Source: Thiomonas sp. (lineage in GTDB: Bacteria; Pseudomonadota; Gammaproteobacteria; Burkholderiales; Burkholderiaceae_C). From it: a DNA stretch of 9,484 bases. A program made the translations under genes and the position numbers. The notes below the pieces were generated by a model. It saw nothing but the letters and a program-made list of their open reading frames with translations. It was not told where the DNA came from and made no database searches. Every line of letters begins with the position of its first letter. Position 1 is the first letter of the stretch. Positions 5,470-9,484 of the stretch are shown piece by piece. The stretch lies in NCBI GenBank assembly GCA_028706735.1, contig JAQTVS010000089.1, forward strand, positions 1-9,484. The letters are read 5' to 3'.

Positions 5470-6444
5470 TCAGCCAGGCAGTCCGACGGTCGGGTTGCCG
5501 AGGTTGGTCCACTCGTTCATCGAACCGGCATAGAGCTTGGAATTCTTGTTGCCCAGAATCTCATGCACCACGAACCAAGCGCCCGAGGCCAGATGGCCCG
5601 TATTGCAGTAGGTCGTGGTCGGTGCGTTGTCGCTGATGTTGAAGTCGTGGAAGATCTTCTTGTAGTCGGCGGCGCTCATGAACATGGCAGCGCCATGATC
5701 ATCCTTGACGATGGCGTCGATCGGGAAGGTCTTGGCGCCAGGCAGATGGCCTGCCGTCTTGTTGATCGGCTTCTTGGCAATGCCCAGGTACTGGGCGGTG
5801 GGACGGGCGTCGATGAACTGCTCGGTGCCGCTCTTCACGCCTTCCTTGACATCATTCAGACCGGCCAGCAGCGCCTTGTCTTCGCCCGTGGCTTTCCAGT
5901 TGCCCACGGTTTTGGGCGCAGGCTTGATGCTCACCGGAAATCCGGCGTTGATCCAGGCATTGGTGCCGCCATTGAGGATGGCGATCTGGTCGGCGGGCAC
6001 GCCGAAATAACGCATCTGGAAGTACAGACGGGTGCCACGATCCATCGCGAACACCGCGTTGCCGGTCGGCACGATGACGTAGGGCTTGCCGCTGTTCACG
6101 CCGGCAGCGTCGAGCACCTTGGCGAAGTAGTCGGCCGTGGGCATCATAGCCTTGAGCTTGACGCCGTCGACCGTGCGCTCTTCACGGATGTCGTTGAAGT
6201 TCACCAGATCGGCGCCAGCGATATGGCCGCCGCTCTTTTTCACAAAATGGTTTTTTCCCATGACCGGCTCTTCGTCATAGGCCTTGATGCTGCCACCGCC
6301 ACGGATGTCGATGATGGTGACGTCGTTCTGGTGCGCCTTGAGCCACTGGGGCGTGACCAGCGGGCCGGGCACGTTCATGGCAAATGCGGCGTGGGCTGCG
6401 CCCATTCCAATGGCGGCAGCAATCAGGGTTTTGGCAAGTTTCAT
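5470..6444 (-). CDS. Secreted two-domain rhodanese (thiosulfate/sulfane sulfurtransferase)
   Basis: 324-residue sulfurtransferase that should carry sulfane sulfur as a cysteine persulfide. A Sec signal peptide (KLAKTLIAAAIGMGAAHAAFA, cleavage near residue 22) puts it in the periplasm. The N-terminal rhodanese domain (about 30-155, with GHIAGA and the VIVPTGNAVFAMDRG segment) lacks a cysteine at the catalytic position and is structural, as in SseA/TST-type enzymes. The C-terminal domain (about 175-320) has GHLPGA and the active loop CNTGHLAS with C280, followed by YAGSMNEWT. The loop differs from the CGSGVTA type of cytosolic SseA, so the substrate may not be mercaptopyruvate; thiosulfate or another periplasmic sulfur donor is an inference. 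The start at 6444 has GAGGAG 5-6 nt upstream and yields the signal peptide; the frame is open upstream to 6687, but that stretch looks non-coding. A good terminator follows. Confidence 0.9.
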   Translation of the reverse strand: MKLAKTLIAAAIGMGAAHAAFAMNVPGPLVTPQWLKAHQNDVTIIDIRGGGSIKAYDEEPVMGKNHFVKKSGGHIAGADLVNFNDIREERTVDGVKLKAMMPTADYFAKVLDAAGVNSGKPYVIVPTGNAVFAMDRGTRLYFQMRYFGVPADQIAILNGGTNAWINAGFPVSIKPAPKTVGNWKATGEDKALLAGLNDVKEGVKSGTEQFIDARPTAQYLGIAKKPINKTAGHLPGAKTFPIDAIVKDDHGAAMFMSAADYKKIFHDFNISDNAPTTTYCNTGHLASGAWFVVHEILGNKNSKLYAGSMNEWTNLGNPTVGLPG

Positions 6445-6538
6445 TTGGCTCCTCACAGGGTTAGAACATTCGCCGATCTCAACGGTCAGCGATAGGGTTG
6501 CGCCGCATAGCCCGGTCGGGTTCGCGGCATTGCATGTC

Positions 6539-6566
6539 CCGTCTGCGACAAATTTGGCGCAGACGG
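6539..6566. promoter_or_regulatory. 28-bp near-perfect palindrome, candidate operator upstream of rhodanese gene
   Basis: Arms CCGTCTGCG (6539-6547) and CGCAGACGG (6558-6566) are perfectly complementary. The centre contains the palindrome CAAATTTG (6549-6556) with the same axis, so 26 of 28 positions are symmetric, the only mismatch being 6548/6557. It lies 95-122 bp upstream of the rhodanese start. The AT core between GC arms suits a homodimeric regulator. The GCGNC-like half-sites loosely recall redox regulator boxes of the RegA/RoxR class, but the spacing differs and I do not assign a regulator. Confidence 0.55.
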
Positions 6567-6580
6567 CCAGACATTCTGGC
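6566..6580. repeat. Short perfect inverted repeat abutting the 28-bp palindrome
   Basis: GCCAGA-CAT-TCTGGC has perfect 6-bp arms with a 3-nt spacer and shares its first base with the end of the 28-bp palindrome. It is not followed by a T-run in either direction. It could be a second protein site or part of one larger composite element. Confidence 0.4.
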
Positions 6581-7028
6581 GGTTGCTCAACTGGATTCAA
6601 CGCAGCGGCTCTGGCTGCTAGACGTCTCCACGTTTCATTCTTGTTGTCATCAGCGCCATGGCCTGCAATCGCATCGCCACGGCGCACTCCCTGCGCAACG
6701 GGGCGGCGTCATTCGGGGTACAACCGAATCACGCCTGACCAAGCTTCACGGCAACGAGGAGCAAAACCTGGGTAGGTGAACTTTATGCAGTTGTCGGCCC
6801 AGAAACTAGGGCCAGTATGTATCAACTGTGACCTTGCGTTTCTGCGCAGCCCGCCGGGAAAGCCAACACTTTGTGCGAATTCTCACGATTTAGCGAACAC
6901 AAGCGTAAAGCGCCCCGCACAGTGCTCGACGGGCCTCCCCTGCGTTTTTTAGAGTGTCTCTCATCGCTGGCGGCATGGATCGCGGCGCGTACCGTTCACT
7001 CGTTTGATCACACCAAAAAGGACATGCA

Positions 7029-7490
7029 ATGGGACTTCTCGCCTGGCTGCGTCGGCATGACGCTGGCCATCTCCCCACCACAGACACCCATCTCACACCG
7101 GAGATTGATCCAGAAGAAGATCTCTTCGAGGGGCTTTATCTGGGCCAGGCGGTACAAGGCCATCTCGCGTGGAAAAAGCGGCTCAAGGGCATCATCCTCG
7201 AGGGGCGGCAGGACGATGTGGACATCGCCCAGGTTGCTCCAGATGATCTGTGCGCCCTGGGGCAATGGCTCAACGGCCCGGCCAAAGCGCGCTACGGCAA
7301 ACTGCCGCATTACACGCGGCTGCGCAAAATCCACGCCGAGTTTCATCTGACCGCCGGACAGGTACTGCTGAACAGCCGCAACGGCCAGCAGGAAGAAGCT
7401 GAGAAGATGCTGCGCGGGTCTTTTAGCGCCCTGTCGGATCAGGTGCAGCTCGAACTGGTGCGGTTTTACGCGGCGGTCCGGCCCAACTGA
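7029..7490 (+). CDS. Free-standing CZB-domain (chemoreceptor zinc-binding) protein
   Basis: 153-residue soluble protein, most of which (about 36-140) is a CZB domain, a four-helix bundle that binds Zn2+ through three histidines and one cysteine. Candidate ligands are H45 (GHLAWKKRL), C75 (DLCALGQWL), H102 and H106 (KIHAEFH). The surrounding pattern (G/W/L around the Cys, P93-H94-Y95, L98) is typical. In known proteins this domain is fused to chemoreceptors or to diguanylate cyclases such as DgcZ, where zinc or oxidants set activity. Here no output domain is attached; N-terminal residues 1-35 are acidic and probably disordered. No chemotaxis or cyclic-di-GMP gene is in the window, so its partner is unknown. 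The start at 7029 has AAAGGA about 6 nt upstream; an ATG at 7024 is in another frame. Zinc or hypochlorous-acid sensing, or an adaptor role, is inferred. Confidence 0.85.
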   Translation: MGLLAWLRRHDAGHLPTTDTHLTPEIDPEEDLFEGLYLGQAVQGHLAWKKRLKGIILEGRQDDVDIAQVAPDDLCALGQWLNGPAKARYGKLPHYTRLRKIHAEFHLTAGQVLLNSRNGQQEEAEKMLRGSFSALSDQVQLELVRFYAAVRPN

Positions 7491-7538
7491 ACGGCAGCTT
7501 GGCGAAGTGTAAAAATTCAGCCACGTCGGATGGGGCCG

Positions 7539-7558
7539 CTTGGGGAATGCCAAGTTTT
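7539..7558 (+). terminator. Weak possible terminator after the CZB gene
   Basis: CTTGG-GGAATG-CCAAG (7539-7554), followed by TTTT, lies about 50 nt past the stop codon. The stem is only 5 bp (6 with a G-U pair), so it is a marginal terminator. It overlaps a possible mscL promoter. Confidence 0.2.
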
Positions 7559-7568
7559 CCCGCAAAAT
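7540..7568 (+). promoter_or_regulatory. Weak candidate promoter of mscL
   Basis: TTGGGG (7540-7545) and CAAAAT (7563-7568) are separated by 17 nt and lie about 55-80 nt upstream of the mscL start. Matches to the sigma-70 consensus are 3 of 6 and 4 of 6. No alternative in the 132-nt gap looked better. Confidence 0.22.
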
Positions 7569-7622
7569 CCTGGCGGCGCGTGATGTTTTCGCGCCCATCC
7601 CCCAACCGATGAGGAGCCCCGT

Positions 7623-8045
7623 ATGTCCCTGATGCAAGATTTCAAAGCGTTTGCCGTCAAAGGCAATGTGATCGACCTGGCCGTGGCCGTGATCATTGGC
7701 GGCGCGTTCGGCAAGATTGTCGAATCACTGGTGAACGATGTCATCATGCCAATCGTCGGCGCCCTCATCGGGAAACTCGACTTTTCCAATCTGTTCGTCG
7801 TGCTGGGCAAGGTGCCCGATGGCACGGCACTGACCCTGGACGCGCTGAAAAAAGCCGGGGTGCCCGTGCTGGCGTACGGCAGCTTCATCACCGTGGCTGT
7901 GAACTTCATCATCCTGGCCTTCATCATTTTCATGATGGTGCGCATGATCTCCAAGCTCAAGCATGCCGAGCCGCCGACCCCTCCCGCGCCGACGCCGGAA
8001 GACACCGTGCTGCTGCGCGAAATTCGTGATGCGCTGAAGAAATAA
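7623..8045 (+). CDS. mscL: Large-conductance mechanosensitive channel MscL
   Basis: 140-residue inner-membrane channel that opens under high membrane tension and releases solutes during hypo-osmotic shock; it forms a homopentamer. The length fits the family. The N-terminal signature is plain: [24 protein letters not shown] (two lines of residues 6-29) leads into helix 1, which lines the pore, followed by [18 protein letters not shown]. The periplasmic loop (about 51-85) contains [10 protein letters not shown], then helix 2 (about 86-108, [13 protein letters not shown]). A Pro-rich linker (PPTPPAPTP) and a C-terminal amphipathic helix [11 protein letters not shown] complete it. GAGGAG (7611-7616) lies 6 nt before the ATG. 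The gene is probably monocistronic: it follows the CZB gene by 132 nt and converges with the kinase gene downstream. Assignment is near certain. Confidence 0.98.
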   Translation: MSLMQDFKAFAVKGNVIDLAVAVIIGGAFGKIVESLVNDVIMPIVGALIGKLDFSNLFVVLGKVPDGTALTLDALKKAGVPVLAYGSFITVAVNFIILAFIIFMMVRMISKLKHAEPPTPPAPTPEDTVLLREIRDALKK

Positions 8046-8059
8046 GCGCATCACACCCC

Positions 8060-8090
8060 TCCCCCGGCCCGGATCAAAGTTGCCGGGGGA
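8060..8090. other. GC-rich hairpin between convergent mscL and kinase genes
   Basis: A perfect 9-bp stem TCCCCCGGC / GCCGGGGGA (8060-8068 with 8082-8090) has a 13-nt loop. The kinase stop codon (8074-8076) is in the loop. There is no T-run on either strand, so it is not a canonical terminator. With only 28 nt between the two stop codons, it is nevertheless the likeliest 3'-end structure for both messages. Confidence 0.4.
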
Positions 8091-9484
8091 GTTCCACCCA
8101 GAAGCTTGCACCGCCACCGGGCGCAGACCCGACCCCGACGCTCCCCGCGTGCTTTTCCGCCACCAGCCGCACGTAGTACAGCCCCAGCCCGGTGCTGCCT
8201 GAACCACTTGGCGCCTGCCCCGCCGCGCCGCGCGCAAAGCGCTGAAACAGCTGGGACGACTGCTCCGGCGTCAATCCGGCGCCTTGATCCTGCACCCAGA
8301 ACCGGACCGTTTGCGCCCGCAGTGTCGCGCCCAGAGTCACGGTCGATCCGGCCGGGCTGTGCTGCACGGCATTGCGCAGCAGATTGCCAGCCAGCCGTTC
8401 CAGCGCATCGAAATCGCCGCGCACCCAGACCGGATCGTCAGGCAGCTTGCGCGCGAACCGCACGCCTCTTTCCAAAGCCTCGTCATAGGCGAAGTCGGCG
8501 GCCTGGTGCAGCACCGCACCCAGATCGAGCTCGATCATCGCGGAGGGCTCCAGCGCCTGCGCGCGGGTGAGGTTGAGGAAGCCCTGCGCCAGATCGTGCG
8601 CGCGCCGCAACTGGCCAAGCAGCCGTTCACGCGCCTTGGCGTCGAGCCGGTCGGCCTGCAGTTGCTGCACGGCGGCAGCCAGTGGCGCCCGCACGTCATG
8701 GCTGATGAACGCCAGAGCGTCGTCTCGGCGCGTCTGCAAATCGCGCAACCGTTCCTGCGCCGCCTGCACTTCAAGAATGCGTCCTTCGAAACTCAAGCGC
8801 TTGAGCGCGCTATCCGAGCTGGCGGCGGCAGAGTCGCGCCCGGCCTGGCGTAGTTGGCGAAGTTCCCGGTCCAGGTGCCGCCGCGCCGCCTCCAGCCGCC
8901 GCCATCCCCACAAGGGGTAGGCCGACAGCCCCGCTGCCAGAGCCGCTGTGGGTGGCCACCACCAGCCCAGGAAAATGGGCGTCATTGCCGCGGCCAGCAG
9001 CAGCGCCAGCACCCAGGTCATGCTGGCCAGCAGGCCCGCGAGGGGCATGAGCCGGGGCAGCCAGAGCAAGGGCGCGAGAGCCAGAATCGCGGTCAGCGCC
9101 AGCGTCCAGGCGGCGGGCAGCGCGCGGATGAGGCTGCCGTCGCGCAAGGCGAGCACAGTGTTTGCCAGCACTTCCACACCGGGCATGGGCGCGCCCTGGG
9201 TGGTGACCGGCGTGGCGAGAGAGTCGCCCAGCCCCGCAGCGGTGGCGCCGATGAGCACAATCTTGCCGCGCAGCGAATCGGGCGGAATGGCCCCGTCGAG
9301 CACCGCGCTGGCGGACAGGGAGGGCACCGTGCCGCGCGGGCCGACAAAACGCAGCAGGCGCAGATCGCGCGCCGCGAGGGCATAGGGACGCGCTAGGAGC
9401 CTGTCGGGCTTTGGAATCGTCGGCTGCAAATGGGTCGCAGCAGTCCATTTTTGGCGACGCCGAAACATCGCAAGCTCGTTTTCA
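8074..9484 (-). CDS. CHASE2-type membrane sensor histidine kinase, 5' part outside window
   Basis: Partial protein of at least 469 residues; numbering below is from an internal ATG at 9468. The C-terminal part of a CHASE2 extracytoplasmic sensor domain is seen at about 35-115 (GPRGTVPSLSASAVLDG, LRGKIVLIGATAAGLGD, MPGVEVLANTVLALRDG). About three membrane helices follow (118-190), then a coiled-coil linker (190-250). The HisKA box SHDVRAP has phospho-acceptor H257. The ATPase domain has the N box (NLLRNAVQHSP, about 360-370), DQGAGL, the F box QLFQRFARG and the G2 box GSTGLGLYYVRL. All catalytic motifs look intact. I extend the gene past the ATG at 9468 because the frame is open to the window end, no ribosome binding site precedes that ATG, and a CHASE2 domain needs roughly 200 more N-terminal residues plus a first helix. 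The signal is unknown. No response regulator is in the window; it may lie upstream, outside. Confidence 0.88.
   Translation of the reverse strand, partial: ENELAMFRRRQKWTAATHLQPTIPKPDRLLARPYALAARDLRLLRFVGPRGTVPSLSASAVLDGAIPPDSLRGKIVLIGATAAGLGDSLATPVTTQGAPMPGVEVLANTVLALRDGSLIRALPAAWTLALTAILALAPLLWLPRLMPLAGLLASMTWVLALLLAAAMTPIFLGWWWPPTAALAAGLSAYPLWGWRRLEAARRHLDRELRQLRQAGRDSAAASSDSALKRLSFEGRILEVQAAQERLRDLQTRRDDALAFISHDVRAPLAAAVQQLQADRLDAKARERLLGQLRRAHDLAQGFLNLTRAQALEPSAMIELDLGAVLHQAADFAYDEALERGVRFARKLPDDPVWVRGDFDALERLAGNLLRNAVQHSPAGSTVTLGATLRAQTVRFWVQDQGAGLTPEQSSQLFQRFARGAAGQAPSGSGSTGLGLYYVRLVAEKHAGSVGVGSAPGGGASFWVELPRQL

Larger units (their letters stand above)
6445..7028. other. Non-coding region between divergent rhodanese and CZB genes
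   Basis: 584 bases with no gene I can support. It holds a near-perfect 28-bp dyad (6539-6566), an abutting short hairpin (6566-6580), and a weak two-part hairpin at 6788-6828 (cagttg/caactg outside, ggccc/gggcc inside). Open frames here have no family features or ribosome binding sites. Promoters for both flanking genes should lie here, but I see no convincing -35/-10 pairs. The ribosome binding site of the rightward gene (AAAGGA, 7017-7022) closes the region. Confidence 0.55.

Noticed and set aside
5563..6495. A 310-codon open frame on the plus strand across the rhodanese gene
   Set aside because: It is antisense to a well-supported secreted rhodanese and its translation has low-complexity His/Gly/Val composition without family motifs.
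6539..6566. The 28-bp palindrome as a XerCD dif site
   Set aside because: The length matches a dif site, but the GC-rich outer arms and CAAATTTG core do not resemble the usual XerC/XerD arm sequences, and no cell-division recombination context is visible.
6445..6687. An 81-codon upstream extension of the rhodanese frame
   Set aside because: It would place the signal peptide in the middle of the protein and include the 28-bp palindrome. The ATG at 6444 has a good ribosome binding site and starts the signal peptide directly.
6498..6779. A 93-codon plus-strand open frame in the region between the rhodanese and CZB genes
   Set aside because: It has no convincing ribosome binding site and no family features, and it covers the palindromic elements. 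Composition looks like non-coding sequence.
9466..9468. The ATG at 9468 as the true start of the histidine kinase
   Set aside because: No ribosome binding site precedes it, the frame is open to the window edge, and the protein would begin in the middle of its CHASE2 domain.

Overview
The window looks like chromosomal DNA from a high-GC (roughly low 60s percent by eye) Gram-negative proteobacterium. The gene set best fits the Betaproteobacteria (Burkholderiales), and a chemolithotrophic Thiomonas-like host is plausible. That guess rests on the combination of a Tat-exported formate dehydrogenase, an HdrD/DsrK-like iron-sulfur protein with its own cytochrome b, and a secreted rhodanese. No rRNA or marker gene confirms it. 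I see no insertion sequence, tRNA, CRISPR array or phage gene.

Left part (1-3349): two divergent units face a 192-bp control region (1131-1322). Leftward run a small Tat-signal protein of the formate-dehydrogenase-region type and then the catalytic alpha subunit of a molybdenum/tungsten formate dehydrogenase, which is cut by the window start. The gap between these two genes contains two GC-rich hairpins. Rightward run a five-helix NarI-type cytochrome b and, overlapping it by ATGA, a 450-residue protein with two 4Fe-4S clusters and a CCG domain. Together these two resemble a DsrMK/HmeCD-type module that moves electrons between the quinone pool and a cytoplasmic thiol/disulfide or other redox partner.

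Middle part (3350-6444): two leftward genes, each followed by a clear intrinsic terminator. They encode an MHS-family proton symporter with an unusual ~115-residue extracytoplasmic insertion carrying two cysteines, and a secreted two-domain rhodanese (sulfurtransferase) with one catalytic cysteine. A 584-bp non-coding stretch lies upstream of the rhodanese gene. It carries a near-perfect 28-bp dyad and a second hairpin directly abutting it.

Right part (7029-9484): a free-standing CZB zinc-binding domain protein, the mechanosensitive channel MscL and, convergent with mscL, a CHASE2-type sensor histidine kinase whose N-terminus lies beyond the window.

The genes share a theme of periplasmic/membrane redox and sulfur metabolism (formate oxidation, Hdr-like electron transfer, sulfane-sulfur transfer) next to sensing functions (CZB, CHASE2 kinase, MscL). 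A functional link between the left and right parts is not shown by the sequence. The most interesting points are the HdrD/NarI-like pair divergent from formate dehydrogenase, the structured intercistronic RNA before the formate dehydrogenase gene, the palindromic site upstream of the rhodanese gene, the solo CZB protein and the transporter's inserted domain.
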